The notes under the pieces are model-generated. The model had not been told where the DNA came from. It saw nothing but the letters and a program-made list of their open reading frames with translations, and did no database searches. The translations under genes were made by a program, and so were the position numbers. From contig JAVKHP010000001.1 of the NCBI GenBank assembly GCA_031459855.1, positions 2,013,906 through 2,077,905 of the forward strand: a DNA stretch of 64,000 nucleotides. Direction: 5' to 3'. The DNA is from Armatimonadota bacterium. Lineage in GTDB: Bacteria; Sysuimicrobiota; Sysuimicrobiia; Sysuimicrobiales; Humicultoraceae. Of this stretch, positions 27,064-40,548 are shown piece by piece; the first letter of the stretch is position 1, and every line of letters begins with the position of its first letter.

Positions 27064-27098
27064 AACCCCTCCAAGCGCAGGAAGTGGAGGGGTTTCTT
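27064..27098 (+). terminator. intrinsic terminator of the SAM-I riboswitch
   Basis: AACCCCTCCA (27064-27073) pairs perfectly with TGGAGGGGTT (27085-27094), followed by TTTCTTG, six bases after the aptamer. An off-state terminator for high S-adenosylmethionine. Confidence 0.9.
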
Positions 27099-27118
27099 GT
27101 TACGTGTGGCAGCGGGAG

Positions 27119-28024
27119 ATGGGCGTGGCGGTTGCGCTGGAACGGGTCACGGTGCACGTGCCGGCGACGGTGGCGAACCTCGGGCCGGGCTTCGATTGCC
27201 TGGGCGCGGCGGTGAACCTGTTCGCCGAGGTCACCCTGGCGCCGGCGTCGACGCCGCGCGTCGAGGTGGCCGGCGTCGACGTGCCGCAGGACGCCACGAA
27301 CCTGATCTACCGTAGCGCCCAGGCGGCAGCGGCGGCGGCGGGCTGGCAGGGGGCGTTCGCGCTGCGCGCGCGCTGGCCGATCCCGCTGCGCAGCGGCTTG
27401 GGCAGCAGCGCGGCAGCCATCGTCGGCGGGCTCGTGGCGGCGCACCGGCTGCTGGGCGACGCCCTGGACGCCCAGACGCTGCTGCGGCTGGCCACCGACC
27501 TCGAAGGCCACCCGGACAACGTGGCGGCAGCGCTGTTCGGCGGCGTGGTGGTCGTGGCACGTGACGGATCGGAGGTGCGGTGGGCGCGCATCGCGCCGGT
27601 GCTGCCGCTGGCCGTGGTGCTGGCGGTGCCCGCCCTCGAGATCGAGACCGCCGCAGCGCGGCGGGTGCTGCCAGCACAGGTCGCGCACGCCGACGCGGTG
27701 TTCAACGTGGCGCGCACGGCGCTGGTGGTGACGGCGCTGGCCACCGGGCAGGCGCAGGCCCTGCGGGGCGCCCTGCGCGACCGGCTGCACCAGCCGTACC
27801 GCGCGCCGCTGGTGCCGGGGTTCGCCGCAGTGGTCGCCGCGGCGGAAGACGCAGGCGCCTACGGTGCGGTGCTCAGCGGCTCGGGGCCTACGGTGGCGGC
27901 CCTGACGCCCCCCGCAGCGGCGGGCGCGGTGGGCGCGGCCATGGTGGCGGCGTTCGCGGCAGCCGGCGTGCAGAGCCGCGCGCTCGAGACGCAGATCGAG
28001 TTGCGGGGGGCGCTGGGGGGCTAG
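27119..28024 (+). CDS. thrB: homoserine kinase
   Basis: 301 residues of the GHMP kinase superfamily, phosphorylating homoserine to O-phosphohomoserine. VTVHVPATVANLGPGFDCLG is the family N-terminus, PLRSGLGSSAAAIVGGLVAA the ATP-binding GHMP motif, and LSGSGPTVAAL the C-terminal glycine-rich motif; EGHPDNVAAALFGG is also typical. ATG 27119 has GCGGGAG before it; a GTG at 27104 is possible. It sits directly behind a SAM-I riboswitch, which suggests its product is tied to methionine supply. Confidence 0.94.
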   Translation: MGVAVALERVTVHVPATVANLGPGFDCLGAAVNLFAEVTLAPASTPRVEVAGVDVPQDATNLIYRSAQAAAAAAGWQGAFALRARWPIPLRSGLGSSAAAIVGGLVAAHRLLGDALDAQTLLRLATDLEGHPDNVAAALFGGVVVVARDGSEVRWARIAPVLPLAVVLAVPALEIETAAARRVLPAQVAHADAVFNVARTALVVTALATGQAQALRGALRDRLHQPYRAPLVPGFAAVVAAAEDAGAYGAVLSGSGPTVAALTPPAAAGAVGAAMVAAFAAAGVQSRALETQIELRGALGG

Positions 28025-28304
28025 GCCGACGGCCGGGCACCTGCCGGTGGAGGGGCCCGTGGGTGACCGTGCAGTGCGCGATGGACTCTGACTGCGCGAT
28101 CCAGGCGGCCTGGCGGGTCTAGTGAGTGCGACCGGCAGCCGGTGCTGATGCAGTGTGCCGCACGTTCACCGCGCGCGATCGCGTCGCAGCCCGCGGCGCC
28201 TGGACGCACGGGCAAGCCCTGTGGGGCGCGCGGGAAGCCGACGCGTGCGGTGGGAGCCGGCGGGTCGGCTGAATGGCACGACGACGGCGTGGGGGAGGCG
28301 GGAG

Positions 28305-29531
<1,227 letters not shown>

Positions 29532-29542
29532 GGAGGACGACA

Positions 29543-29827
29543 GTGGCAACGATCCGCATTCCCACGCCCATGCGGCGGTACACCAATGGCGAGCGTCTGG
29601 TGACGGTCGAGGCGTCGACGCTGGCGGCGGCGATCGACGAGCTGGGCCGGCGCTTCCCCGGGCTGCGCGAGCGCCTGGTGAACGGCGACGGACAGCTGCA
29701 CCACTTCGTGAACGTCTTCGTCAACGAGCAGGACGTGCGCACGCTGCAGGGCCTCGACACCCCGCTGGACGAGCGCGCCGAGGTGTCCATCATTCCCGCC
29801 ATGGCCGGAGGTGCGCCGGCGTGGTAG
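29543..29827 (+). CDS. MoaD/ThiS-family sulfur carrier protein, with C-terminal extension
   Basis: 94 residues with a beta-grasp pattern: VTVEASTLAAAIDELGRRFPGL, FVNVFVNEQDVRTL, then AEVSIIPAMAGG. Members activate the C-terminal GG to a thiocarboxylate that donates sulfur to cysteine (CysO), homocysteine (HcyS), thiamine or molybdopterin. Here GG is followed by APAW, so removal of four residues by a JAMM/Mec-type protease would be needed before activation. GTG 29543, 11 bases after thrC, same operon. Sequence alone cannot tell which pathway it serves. Confidence 0.85.
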   Translation: MATIRIPTPMRRYTNGERLVTVEASTLAAAIDELGRRFPGLRERLVNGDGQLHHFVNVFVNEQDVRTLQGLDTPLDERAEVSIIPAMAGGAPAW

Positions 29828-31897
<2,070 letters not shown>

Positions 31898-31911
31898 GGC
31901 GGGAGGCAGGC

Positions 31912-32457
31912 GTGCAGCGGGGAGCGGGCGAGCGACGGAGAGGGGGCGTGCGGCGGGTCCTCCTCTGGGCCCTGGTACTCGTCGTCGCGGCGGTCGTGCT
32001 GTGGTGGACGCAGCTGCGGCCGCGCGAGGCGCGCGTCGAGGTGTTCTTCGTAGGGCCGGCCGACGGCGGCACCACACTGGTGCCGGTCGCGCGCAGGGTG
32101 TCCGGGCGGCGAGCGGACGAGCTCCTGACGGCAGCGCTCGAGGCCCTGCTGGCCGGGCCCACACCGGAGGAACGCGCCCGGGGCCTGGGCACCGAGATCC
32201 CCGCGGGCACGCGGCTGCGCGCGCTGCAGCTGCGCGAAGGAGTGGTGGTGGTCGACCTGAGCGGCGAGGTGGAACGCGGCGGCGGCGCGACCAGCATGCA
32301 GGCGCGGCTGTGGCAGCTGGTCTACACCGCCACCCAGCTACCGGATGCCCGGCAGGTCCGGCTCCTCATCGACGGGGAGGCGCGACCGGCTCTGGGCGGT
32401 GAGGGGCTGGTGATCGATCGGCCCCTCGGGCGTCCGCCCGTGTTCCCCCGGTTCTGA
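31912..32457 (+). CDS. GerMN-domain membrane-anchored protein
   Basis: About 181 residues. A single N-terminal transmembrane helix (VLLWALVLVVAAVVLWW) follows a basic cytoplasmic tail, then an extracytoplasmic GerMN domain (RVEVFFVGPADG ... LEALLAGPTPEERARGLGTEIPAGTRL, VVVDLSGEVE, LWQLVYTATQLPDARQVRLLIDG). GerMN domains occur in germination protein GerM and lipoproteins such as LpqB. GTG 31912 is chosen for its GGGAGGCAGG ribosome-binding site; GTG 31894 overlapping ligA is the alternative. Role in envelope or sporulation unknown. Confidence 0.82.
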   Translation: MQRGAGERRRGGVRRVLLWALVLVVAAVVLWWTQLRPREARVEVFFVGPADGGTTLVPVARRVSGRRADELLTAALEALLAGPTPEERARGLGTEIPAGTRLRALQLREGVVVVDLSGEVERGGGATSMQARLWQLVYTATQLPDARQVRLLIDGEARPALGGEGLVIDRPLGRPPVFPRF

Positions 32458-32608
32458 ACCTTCACGCGTCCCCAAGGCGCGATCCCGGGGCCTTGAGCCT
32501 AAGGGTGTGCCCCGGGCCCTGCGGCGTCTGACATCAATCCGGGCAGGAGACGCGCGGGCTCCGCAGAACGTAGCGGAGGTCGTCGAGTGTACTACTGGGG
32601 AGTCGCCG

Positions 32609-33829
32609 GTGCCCCGCGAGGTCTTCGCCGAAGAGATCGAGACGTTCCTGGAGCGGCTGGACGCCGTCGCGGCCGCCCGCGTGGTGGCCAACGACGACGG
32701 CGAGATCGAGCGCATCTACGTCACCACGGAGTCGACGCGTGACGACGGCGTCATCCGGCGCGCCATCACCTCGGCGTTGATCAGCCAGTACGGGTTGCCG
32801 GTGGACAGCTGGCGGATCCAGGTGGCTCACCTCGAGCCGCAGCCGTCTCTCGAGCCGATTCCGCCCTGCCACCTCGTCCGGCTGGAGGAGACCCTCACCG
32901 AAACCCTCGCCCGCGCCGTGGTCGAGTTGCGCTACGAGCGCGAGGGCGGACAGAAGACCGTCACCGGCGCGGCCCAGGCCCCGCCCGGGCAGGTGCACCG
33001 GCTGCGGACGGTGGCGCTGGCCACGCTGGAGGCGCTGCGGCCGCTGGCGGAGCGCGCGGGCTTGCGGCCGACGCTGGAGGCGCTGACGCTGACGCCGTTT
33101 GGCGGCGCGACCGTGGCGCTGGCGGCGGTGTCGCTGGCCGCCGAGCGCGGCACGGTGCTCACGGTGGGCGCGGAGACCGTCGAGGCCAGCGAGGCCGAGG
33201 CCGTGGTGGCGGCCGTCGTGGACGCCGTCCGCAAGGCGCGGCGGGCGCGTCCGGGCCAGCGCCCGCGGCCCGACCGGCGCCAGCAGGTCGAGGGGCTGCG
33301 ACGGCACTACGAGCGGCTGCTCCGTCCCGAGGGTGCTACCGCTTCTCCCGCGCCCGCGGGCGAGGTGGCGGCCCAGGCCGGTGGCACGTGGGCGACTGCC
33401 GTCACCCTGGAGACGCCGCCAGCCGACCGTCCCGCCAGCCCGCACCCGGAAGAAGAGGAGTCCGCGCGGCCCTTCCCTGCCCCCGACGACGTCGTCAGTG
33501 ACCTGCGCGAGATCCGTCCCGAACGTGAGGGAGGTGCAGCCACCGTGATGCGCGAGGAAGCACGGCCCGACGCCGCACCGGGCAGCCGGGCCACTGTGGG
33601 GCGGCTGTCCGTCGAGGACGCGTTCTACCGGCGTCTGGTGCTCTCGGGCGCGCCGGTCCACATTCGCTGCCGGGACGGCTACGAGATCCCGTCGGCGGTC
33701 GTGCGCGAGTACGGCACCTACAGCCTGATCGTCGAGGTCAACGGCGTGCAGGAGCTGCTCTTCAAGCACGGGATCATCGCGATCCGGCCCCACGGCCCGC
33801 TGCCCTCCGATCCCGACGTCACCGCCTGA
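32609..33829 (+). CDS. uncharacterised protein with C-terminal Hfq (Sm-like) domain
   Basis: About 406 residues. Residues 5-70 ([30 protein letters not shown] ... [17 protein letters not shown]) resemble a small ACT-like domain common in uncharacterised Bacillota proteins; residues 90-210 form a second alpha/beta domain; 215-330 is a charged, disordered linker. Residues 332-394 match Hfq: [39 protein letters not shown], then [13 protein letters not shown] with the conserved K-H. Hfq proteins are RNA chaperones. A longer frame starts at 32507, but GTG 32609 has GGGGAG before it. Confidence 0.7.
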   Translation: MPREVFAEEIETFLERLDAVAAARVVANDDGEIERIYVTTESTRDDGVIRRAITSALISQYGLPVDSWRIQVAHLEPQPSLEPIPPCHLVRLEETLTETLARAVVELRYEREGGQKTVTGAAQAPPGQVHRLRTVALATLEALRPLAERAGLRPTLEALTLTPFGGATVALAAVSLAAERGTVLTVGAETVEASEAEAVVAAVVDAVRKARRARPGQRPRPDRRQQVEGLRRHYERLLRPEGATASPAPAGEVAAQAGGTWATAVTLETPPADRPASPHPEEEESARPFPAPDDVVSDLREIRPEREGGAATVMREEARPDAAPGSRATVGRLSVEDAFYRRLVLSGAPVHIRCRDGYEIPSAVVREYGTYSLIVEVNGVQELLFKHGIIAIRPHGPLPSDPDVTA

Positions 33830-33851
33830 CCGGCGCGGGCACGGACGCGTC

Positions 33852-35399
33852 GTGCCGGGCGACCGCCTGGAGGACCTGCGCCGCCGCCGGGAGCGCATTC
33901 TCGCCATGGGCGGGCCCGACCGGGTCCGCCGCCAGCACGAGAGCGGCAAGCTCACGGCGCGTGAGCGCCTGGACGTGCTGCTGGACCCCGGGTCGTTCGT
34001 CGAGCTCGACCCCTTCGTCACCCCGCGCGCCCGCGACTTCGGCCTGGACCGCGTGGAGGCCCCGGCCGACGGCGTCGTCACCGGGTGGGGCACGATCGAC
34101 GGCAGGCCGGTGCACGTGTTCTCGCAGGACTTCACGGTGCTGGGCGGCTCGCTGGGCGAGGCGCACGCCGAGAAGATCTGCAAGGTCATGGACCTGGCCC
34201 TGCGCACCGGCACGCCCCTCATCGGGCTGAACGACTCGGGGGGCGCGCGCATCCAGGAAGGCGTGATGAGCCTGGGTGGGTACGCCGAGATCTTCTGGCG
34301 GAACACCCAGGCCAGTGGCGTCATCCCGCAGATCTCGGCCATCATGGGGCCCTGCGCGGGGGGCGCCGTCTACTCGCCGGCCATCACCGACTTCGTCGTC
34401 ATGGTGCGGGGCACGTCGTACATGTTCGTCACCGGGCCGCAGGTCGTGAAGGCCGTGACCCGCGAGGACGTCTCCTTCGAGGCGCTGGGCGGCGCCGACG
34501 TGCACGCCGCCCGCAGCGGCGTGGCGCACTTCGTCGCCGACGACGACGAGGCGGCGCTGGCGGTGATTCGTCGCCTGCTCGGCTTCCTGCCCTCCAACAA
34601 CCTCGACGAGCCGCCGCGCCGGCCGTCCGGCGACGACCCGGCGCGGGCCGACCCCGCCCTCGACGATCTGGTGCCCGAGGACCCTGCCAAGCCCTACGAC
34701 ATGCACGAGGTGATCCGGCGCGTCGTCGACGATGGCGACTTCCTCGAGGTCCACGCGCAGTTCGCGCGCAACCTGCTGTGCGGCTTCGCGCGGCTGGCGG
34801 GGCGGCCCGTGGGCGTGGTGGCGCAGCAGCCGGCGGTGCTGGCCGGGGTGCTCGACATCGACGCCTCGGTGAAGGGCGCACGGTTCGTCCGGTTCTGCGA
34901 CGCGTTCAACCTGCCGCTGGTCACGTTCGTGGACGTCCCCGGCTTCCTGCCGGGCGTGGCGCAGGAGCACGGCGGCATCATCCGGCACGGGGCCAAGCTG
35001 CTCTACGCCTACTGCGAGGCCACGGTGCCCAAGCTGACGGTGATCACCCGCAAGGCCTACGGCGGCGCCTACGACGTCATGGCCAGCAAGCACATTCGGG
35101 GTGACCTGAACCTCGCCTGGCCCACGGCCGAGATCGCCGTGATGGGGCCCGAGGGCGCCATCGACATCATCTTCCGCAAAGAGCTGGCCGAAGCCGACGA
35201 TCCCGACGCGCGGCGGCGCGAGCTGGTCGCCGAGTACCGCGCGCAGTTCGCCACGCCCTACGTGGCGGCCGCCCGGGGGTACGTCGACGACGTCATCCCG
35301 CCGCGCGAGACGCGCCGCCGCCTGATCGCGGCCCTCGAGGTGCTGCACCGCAAGCGGGTCCAGGTGCCCCGCCGCAAGCACGGCAACATCCCCCTGTGA
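33852..35399 (+). CDS. pccB: acyl-CoA (propionyl-CoA) carboxylase, carboxyltransferase beta subunit
   Basis: 515 residues, the standard length. It moves the carboxyl group from biotin to propionyl-CoA, giving methylmalonyl-CoA. Family signatures are [50 protein letters not shown], the second crotonase half with [18 protein letters not shown] and [16 protein letters not shown], and the terminal [11 protein letters not shown] 33852. It lies at the head of a complete propionyl-CoA module. Confidence 0.94.
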   Translation: MPGDRLEDLRRRRERILAMGGPDRVRRQHESGKLTARERLDVLLDPGSFVELDPFVTPRARDFGLDRVEAPADGVVTGWGTIDGRPVHVFSQDFTVLGGSLGEAHAEKICKVMDLALRTGTPLIGLNDSGGARIQEGVMSLGGYAEIFWRNTQASGVIPQISAIMGPCAGGAVYSPAITDFVVMVRGTSYMFVTGPQVVKAVTREDVSFEALGGADVHAARSGVAHFVADDDEAALAVIRRLLGFLPSNNLDEPPRRPSGDDPARADPALDDLVPEDPAKPYDMHEVIRRVVDDGDFLEVHAQFARNLLCGFARLAGRPVGVVAQQPAVLAGVLDIDASVKGARFVRFCDAFNLPLVTFVDVPGFLPGVAQEHGGIIRHGAKLLYAYCEATVPKLTVITRKAYGGAYDVMASKHIRGDLNLAWPTAEIAVMGPEGAIDIIFRKELAEADDPDARRRELVAEYRAQFATPYVAAARGYVDDVIPPRETRRRLIAALEVLHRKRVQVPRRKHGNIPL

Positions 35400-35504
35400 G
35401 CCGCACCGGCCGGTGCGCCCTGCCGGCTCACCGGCCCGCGGGCGAGGAGTCCCCCCGGCGCAGGTGGAATTCCTCACCTGACGCCCGTGCGAGCGCTTGC
35501 GCCC

Positions 35505-36005
35505 ATGACGCTGGAACCCGTCGCTGCTGGCGACCCCCGCTTCCGCGACTGGCTGCGCCGGTACCGCGAGGAAATCACCGGCGAGCCCCCGCCCGAAGGG
35601 TGGCTGGACCGCTACCTGCAGGTGCTCTTCGCCGACCAGGGCACGCGGCGGTTCATCTGGTGGGGCGTGGACAACGGGCGCAAGGTGGGCTTCGCGGTGG
35701 CGGTCCTCACCCGGCACTGGGCCGACCAGTCGCGCACCGTGGGGCAGATCGGCGAGTTCTTCATCTACCCCGAGTTTCGCCGCGAGGGCCGGGGACGCAA
35801 GCTGGCGCAGGCAGTCATCGACTGGCTGCAGCAGCACGGCGCCGACGAGATCCAGTCGGGCGTCGTGGCCGGCAACCTGCGCGGCCTGCGCTTCTGGGAA
35901 GCCTGCGGGTTCCAGATCGCCCGCTACTCGCTGGTGTACCGGCCGGATCGCCCGCGCGCCCCCGACGAGGACGACGAAGACGACGAGGAGCGGGACGACG
36001 CGTGA
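35505..36005 (+). CDS. GNAT-family N-acetyltransferase
   Basis: About 166 residues. The acetyl-CoA-binding core is visible as GQIGEFFIYPEFRREGRGRKLAQAVIDWL, followed by the VVAGNLRGLRFWEACGF segment, typical of GNAT proteins. An acidic tail (DEDDEDDEE) ends the protein. ATG 35505 or GTG 35487 could be the start. Its substrate is not predictable; its position inside the propionyl-CoA module may reflect regulation of acyl-CoA enzymes by acylation, but this is only an idea. Confidence 0.85.
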   Translation: MTLEPVAAGDPRFRDWLRRYREEITGEPPPEGWLDRYLQVLFADQGTRRFIWWGVDNGRKVGFAVAVLTRHWADQSRTVGQIGEFFIYPEFRREGRGRKLAQAVIDWLQQHGADEIQSGVVAGNLRGLRFWEACGFQIARYSLVYRPDRPRAPDEDDEDDEERDDA

Positions 36006-36015
36006 GCGGGGCGCG

Positions 36016-37485
36016 ATGCGGCCCATCCGTCGCCTGCTGATCGCCAACCGGGGAGAGATCGCGGTGCGCGTGGTTCGCGCGTGCCGCGAGCTGGGGATCG
36101 CGCCGCTCGCCGTGTACGCGCCGGTGGATGCCGACGCGCCGCACGTGCGGATGGCCGATGCGGCCCTGCCGTTGCCCGGCGACGCCCCCGCCGACAGCTA
36201 CCTGAACCTGTCTCTGCTCGTCGAGCTCGCCCGCCGTGCCGGCGCCGACGCGGTGCACCCGGGCTACGGGTTCCTGGCCGAGAACCCGGCCTTCGCGGCC
36301 GCGTGCGAGGCCGCCGGGCTGGTGTTCGTGGGACCGCCGTCGGCCGTGCTGGCCCGCTGCGGCGACAAGGCCGCCGCGCGCGCCGCCGCCGCGGCGGCTG
36401 GGGTTCCGGTACTGCCGGGGACCGGGCCGGTGACCGACGACGAGGCTGTGCGCGCGGCCGCCGCGCTGGGGTTCCCGCTGCTCATCAAGGCGGTGGGCGG
36501 GGGCGGGGGGAAGGGCATCCACCACGTGGCGGCGCCCGAGGCGCTGCCGGCCGCCCTGCGGCTGGCCCGCGGCGAGGCGCAGGCAGCCTTCGGCGATCCC
36601 CGGGTCTACCTCGAGCGATGGCTGACCGCCCCGCGCCACGTGGAGGTCCAGGTGCTGGCCGATGCTGCGGGCCACGTCGTGCACCTGGGTGAGCGTGCGT
36701 GCTCGGTGCAGCGACGGCACCAGAAGCTGATCGAGGAGGCGCCGGCGCCCGGCGTGGATCCGGCGCTGCGGGCGGCCCTGGGCGAGGCCGCGGTGGCGGT
36801 GGCGCGCGCGCTGGAGTACCGGGGTGCCGGGACCATGGAGTTCCTGCTGGAGGGCGACCGCTTCTACTTCATCGAGGTGAACGCCCGCATCCAGGTCGAG
36901 CACCCGGTGACCGAGGCGGTGACCGGGTGCGATCTGGTGGCCTGGCAGCTCCGCCTGGCCGGCGGGGAGCCCCTCGACTTCCAGCAGGCCGACGTGACCT
37001 GGCGGGGGGCGGCGCTCGAGTGCCGTATCAGCGCCGAAGACCCCCACGCGCAGTTCCTGCCATCGCTGGGCGCCATCGACGGGCTGGCCGAGCCCGCGGG
37101 GCCCGGCATCCGGGTGGACAGTGGCCTGTGGGTCGGCCAGCGGGTCTCGCGCCACTACGACCCGCTGCTCGCGAAGGTCGTCGCGTGGGGGCCGAGCCGC
37201 GAGGTGGCGCTGGCCCGCATGCGATGTGCCCTGCGCGAGTACTACATCTCGGGAGTCGACACGACGATTCCCTTTCACCTGTGGGCGTTGGACCAGCCGG
37301 CGTTTTGCGCCGGCGTCTACGACGTGCGGTTCGCCGAGCACTGGGACGGCGGTGGCGCGCTCGACGAGACCGCCGTGCTCGCCGCGGCCGCGTGGTACTC
37401 CCGGCGCCTGCGGACGCCGCGGTTGCCCGCCGACGGTGCGGGCGAGCGCTGGGCCGCAACGGCCCGCCTGGAGGCCCTGCGATGA
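36016..37485 (+). CDS. biotin carboxylase subunit of acyl-CoA carboxylase
   Basis: 489 residues, AccC/PccA N-terminal type. ATP-grasp enzyme that carboxylates biotin with bicarbonate. Signatures: LIANRGEIAVRVVRACRELG, HPGYGFLAENPAFA, the ATP-binding KAVGGGGGKGIH, ACSVQRRHQKLIEEAP, IEVNARIQVEHPVTEAV, and RHYDPLLAKVV with the biotin carboxylase C-terminal domain. No biotin attachment site is inside it; that is encoded by the next gene, whose start overlaps by four bases. Confidence 0.94.
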   Translation: MRPIRRLLIANRGEIAVRVVRACRELGIAPLAVYAPVDADAPHVRMADAALPLPGDAPADSYLNLSLLVELARRAGADAVHPGYGFLAENPAFAAACEAAGLVFVGPPSAVLARCGDKAAARAAAAAAGVPVLPGTGPVTDDEAVRAAAALGFPLLIKAVGGGGGKGIHHVAAPEALPAALRLARGEAQAAFGDPRVYLERWLTAPRHVEVQVLADAAGHVVHLGERACSVQRRHQKLIEEAPAPGVDPALRAALGEAAVAVARALEYRGAGTMEFLLEGDRFYFIEVNARIQVEHPVTEAVTGCDLVAWQLRLAGGEPLDFQQADVTWRGAALECRISAEDPHAQFLPSLGAIDGLAEPAGPGIRVDSGLWVGQRVSRHYDPLLAKVVAWGPSREVALARMRCALREYYISGVDTTIPFHLWALDQPAFCAGVYDVRFAEHWDGGGALDETAVLAAAAWYSRRLRTPRLPADGAGERWAATARLEALR

Positions 37486-38009
37486 TCCTCGAGGTCGCCC
37501 TGGGCGGGCGCCGCCACACGGTGGCCGTGACGGAGGACGCCGATGGCATGGTCGTCGCCTGGGACGGGACCCGTCGACACGTGCGGCTGGCACCCCTCGT
37601 GGGCTCCGAATGGTGGCGGCTGGAGGTCGACGGGCGGCGCTATGATGTGCGCCTTCAGCCTTACGACGATGGCGTGCGGGTGACGGTGGGCGCGTCGCGG
37701 GCCGAGGTGCTCGTGCGGCGGGCGCTGCCGGTACCGTCGCGGCGGGCACGCGACCCCGCGGTGGCCACGGCGGTCGAGGTGCGTGCGCCGATGCCGGGGC
37801 TGGTCGTCGCCACGCCGCTGGCCGCGGGGCAGCCGGTGGCGGCGGGCCAGGCGGTCGTCGTCGTCGAAGCCATGAAGATGCAGATGGAGGTACCGGCGCC
37901 CGTCTCGGGGCAGGTCGCCGAGGTGCGGGTGCGGCCCGGCCAGGAAGTGACCGGCTCCCAGGTGCTGGTGGTGCTGCACACGGGGCCGGGCGCCGGGGAG
38001 AGCCGATGA
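37482..38009 (+). CDS. biotin carboxyl carrier protein (BCCP) subunit
   Basis: 175 residues. The N-terminal 90 residues form a small beta-rich region; the C-terminal biotinyl domain carries the attachment lysine K132 in [14 protein letters not shown] and starts with [14 protein letters not shown]. It shuttles the carboxyl group between the biotin carboxylase and carboxyltransferase subunits. ATG 37482 overlaps the previous stop (ATGA), and its own stop overlaps the mutase start. Confidence 0.94.
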   Translation: MILEVALGGRRHTVAVTEDADGMVVAWDGTRRHVRLAPLVGSEWWRLEVDGRRYDVRLQPYDDGVRVTVGASRAEVLVRRALPVPSRRARDPAVATAVEVRAPMPGLVVATPLAAGQPVAAGQAVVVVEAMKMQMEVPAPVSGQVAEVRVRPGQEVTGSQVLVVLHTGPGAGESR

Positions 38010-39598
38010 GCGACCAGGTCCGGCAGGTGACAACGACCGACGGCATGCCGCTGGCCGTCGTGTACGGCCCCGACGACGCGCGCATCGACTACGCCCGCGA
38101 CCTGGGCGCGCCCGGCCAGTTCCCCTTCACGCGGGGCATCTACCCCACCATGTACCGCGGTCGGCTGTGGACGATGCGTCAGTACGCCGGCTACGGCACG
38201 GCGGAGGAATCCAACCGCCGCTTCCACTACCTGTTGGACCAGGGTCAGACCGGCCTCTCGATCGCGTTCGACCTCCCCACCCAGATGGGCTACGACTCCG
38301 ACCACCCCCTGGCCGAGCCCGAGGTCGGCAAGGTCGGCGTCGCCATCGACTCCCTGGCCGACATGGAGGTCCTGCTGGAAGGCATTCCCCTCGACCGGGT
38401 GTCGACCTCCATGACCATCAACGCCACGGCGGCGATCCTGCTGGCGATGTACGTGGCCGTGGCGCGCAAACAGGGCGTGCCACCCGACCGCATCGCCGGG
38501 ACCACGCAGAACGACATCCTCAAGGAGTACGTCGCCCGCGGCACTTACATCTACCCCCCGGGCCCGTCCCTGCGCCTGGTCACCGACCTGTGTGCCTACT
38601 GCGTGCGCTTCCTGCCCCGCTGGAATCCCATCAGCATCAGCGGCTACCACATCCGGGAGGCTGGCGCCACGGCCGCGCAGGAGGTGGCTTTCACGCTGGC
38701 CAACGGGCTGACCTACTTCCAGGCCGCGGTGGACGCTGGGCTGGACCCCGACGAGATCGGCCCGCGGCTGTCGTTCTTCTTCGCAGCCCAGATGCCGCTG
38801 CTCGAGGAAGTGGCGAAGTTCCGCGCGGCGCGTCGGCTGTGGGCGCGCCTGGTGCGCGAGCGGTTCGCCCCGGCCGATCTCCGGGCGGCGATGTTGCGGT
38901 TCCACACCCAGACCGCCGGTGCAGCCCTGACGGCCCAGCAGCCCGAGAACAACGTGGTCCGGGTGACCGTGCAGGCGCTGGCCGCGGTGCTGGGCGGGAC
39001 ACAGTCGTTGCACACCAATGCCCGCGACGAGGCGCTGGGCCTTCCCACCGAGGAGGCGGCGCTGCTGGCCCTGCGCACACAGCAGATCCTGGCCTACGAG
39101 ACCGACGTGGCGGCCACGGTCGATCCCCTGGCCGGGGCCTACGTGATCGAGCACCTCACCGACGCCATCGAACGCCAGGCCCGCGAGCGGATCCGGCAGG
39201 TGGAAGCCGCGGGCGGGGTGCTGCGGGCGATCGAGGCGGGGGTGATCCAGCGCGAGATCGCCGAGAGCGCTTTCCGCGAGGCCCAGGCCATAGAACGGGG
39301 GGACAAGGTGGTAGTCGGCGTCAATCGGTTCCAGAGCGCGTCGCCGGTGCGCGTCGCGACGTTGCGCGTCGACCCCGCGGTGGTGGCGCGCCAGCAGGCG
39401 CGGCTGCGGCAGGTGCGCGCCGGCCGCGACGCCGCCGCGGTCCGGGGGGCCCTGCGCCGCCTGGAGGAGGCGGCGCGGGGCACTGACAACCTCATGCCCC
39501 CCATCCTCGAGGCCGTGGAGGCCTACGCCACCATCGGCGAGCTGTGCGACGTGCTGCGGCGCGTGTTCTCCACCTACCGGCCGCCCGTGGTGGTGTGA
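38006..39598 (+). CDS. methylmalonyl-CoA mutase, catalytic (alpha/N-terminal) chain without B12 domain
   Basis: 530 residues. The TIM-barrel substrate-binding chain interconverts (R)-methylmalonyl-CoA and succinyl-CoA with adenosylcobalamin. Signatures: [119 protein letters not shown]. It ends without the roughly 130-residue cobalamin-binding domain, as in lineages that encode that domain as a separate small subunit; none is visible nearby. Confidence 0.93.
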   Translation: MSDQVRQVTTTDGMPLAVVYGPDDARIDYARDLGAPGQFPFTRGIYPTMYRGRLWTMRQYAGYGTAEESNRRFHYLLDQGQTGLSIAFDLPTQMGYDSDHPLAEPEVGKVGVAIDSLADMEVLLEGIPLDRVSTSMTINATAAILLAMYVAVARKQGVPPDRIAGTTQNDILKEYVARGTYIYPPGPSLRLVTDLCAYCVRFLPRWNPISISGYHIREAGATAAQEVAFTLANGLTYFQAAVDAGLDPDEIGPRLSFFFAAQMPLLEEVAKFRAARRLWARLVRERFAPADLRAAMLRFHTQTAGAALTAQQPENNVVRVTVQALAAVLGGTQSLHTNARDEALGLPTEEAALLALRTQQILAYETDVAATVDPLAGAYVIEHLTDAIERQARERIRQVEAAGGVLRAIEAGVIQREIAESAFREAQAIERGDKVVVGVNRFQSASPVRVATLRVDPAVVARQQARLRQVRAGRDAAAVRGALRRLEEAARGTDNLMPPILEAVEAYATIGELCDVLRRVFSTYRPPVVV

Positions 39599-40545
39599 GC
39601 GCGCCGCTGGCCCGCCAGCTCGTGGCCGCCGTGCTGGCCGGGTCGGCCCAGGCGGTCGCCCGGCTCATCTCGCTGGTCGAGAACGACGGCGCGGCGGCGC
39701 AAGACGCGAGGGCGGCCCTGCATCGGCACACGGGCCGGGCCCACGTGGTGGGCATCACCGGACCGCCGGGGTCGGGCAAGAGCACCCTGGTCAACGCCGC
39801 GATCCGGGCGTTGCGCCAGGCCGGACAGCGGGTGGGTGTGGTCGCCATCGACCCCACCAGCCCGTTCACCGGCGGCGCGCTGCTCGGCGACCGCATCCGC
39901 ATGATGGATCACAGCACCGACCCCGAGGTGTTTGTGCGCTCGATGGCGACCCGCGGCAGCCTCGGGGGGCTGGCACCGGCGACCAGCGATGCCGTGGCGA
40001 TCCTCGACGCATGGGGCGCGGCCACGGTGCTGGTGGAGACGGTCGGCACCGGCCAGGCCGAGGTGGACGTCGTCTCCGCGAGTGATTCGGTCGTCGTGGT
40101 GGCGGTGCCGGGAACGGGCGACGCCATCCAGACCCTGAAAGCGGGCGTGATGGAGATCGCCGACCTGTTCGTCGTGAACAAGGCCGACCGCCCCGATGCC
40201 AGCCGGCTCGTGGCCGATCTGGAGATGGCGGTGCGCCTGCTGCCCGCGGGCGGCTGGCGCCCGCCGGTGCTCACCACCGTGGCCACGACAGGGGAGGGGG
40301 TCGATGCCGTGCTGGCCGCCCTGGCTGAGCACCGCCGCCACCTGGAACAGACCGGTGCGCTGCAGGCCCGGCGGCGCGCCCGCTGGCGGCGCGAGATCCT
40401 GCGCATCGCCGAGGGGCGGATGCGCGCGCGCCTGCTGGAGGACGCTGGCCCGCTGCTGGAGGAGCTGGCGGCCCGCGTGGCCGCGGGCGACCTCGATCCC
40501 TATGCGGCGGCCGAGCGGCTGCTGCAGGCCGGCACGCCACACTAG
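39595..40545 (+). CDS. meaB: methylmalonyl-CoA mutase-associated GTPase MeaB
   Basis: 316 residues, G3E/ArgK-type GTPase that protects and reloads the mutase with cobalamin. Walker [16 protein letters not shown], the [24 protein letters not shown] segment, [14 protein letters not shown] and the NKAD specificity motif are all present. GTG 39595 overlaps the mutase stop (GTGA), supporting coupled expression with its partner. Confidence 0.95.
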   Translation: MSAPLARQLVAAVLAGSAQAVARLISLVENDGAAAQDARAALHRHTGRAHVVGITGPPGSGKSTLVNAAIRALRQAGQRVGVVAIDPTSPFTGGALLGDRIRMMDHSTDPEVFVRSMATRGSLGGLAPATSDAVAILDAWGAATVLVETVGTGQAEVDVVSASDSVVVVAVPGTGDAIQTLKAGVMEIADLFVVNKADRPDASRLVADLEMAVRLLPAGGWRPPVLTTVATTGEGVDAVLAALAEHRRHLEQTGALQARRRARWRREILRIAEGRMRARLLEDAGPLLEELAARVAAGDLDPYAAAERLLQAGTPH

Positions 40546-40548
40546 GCC

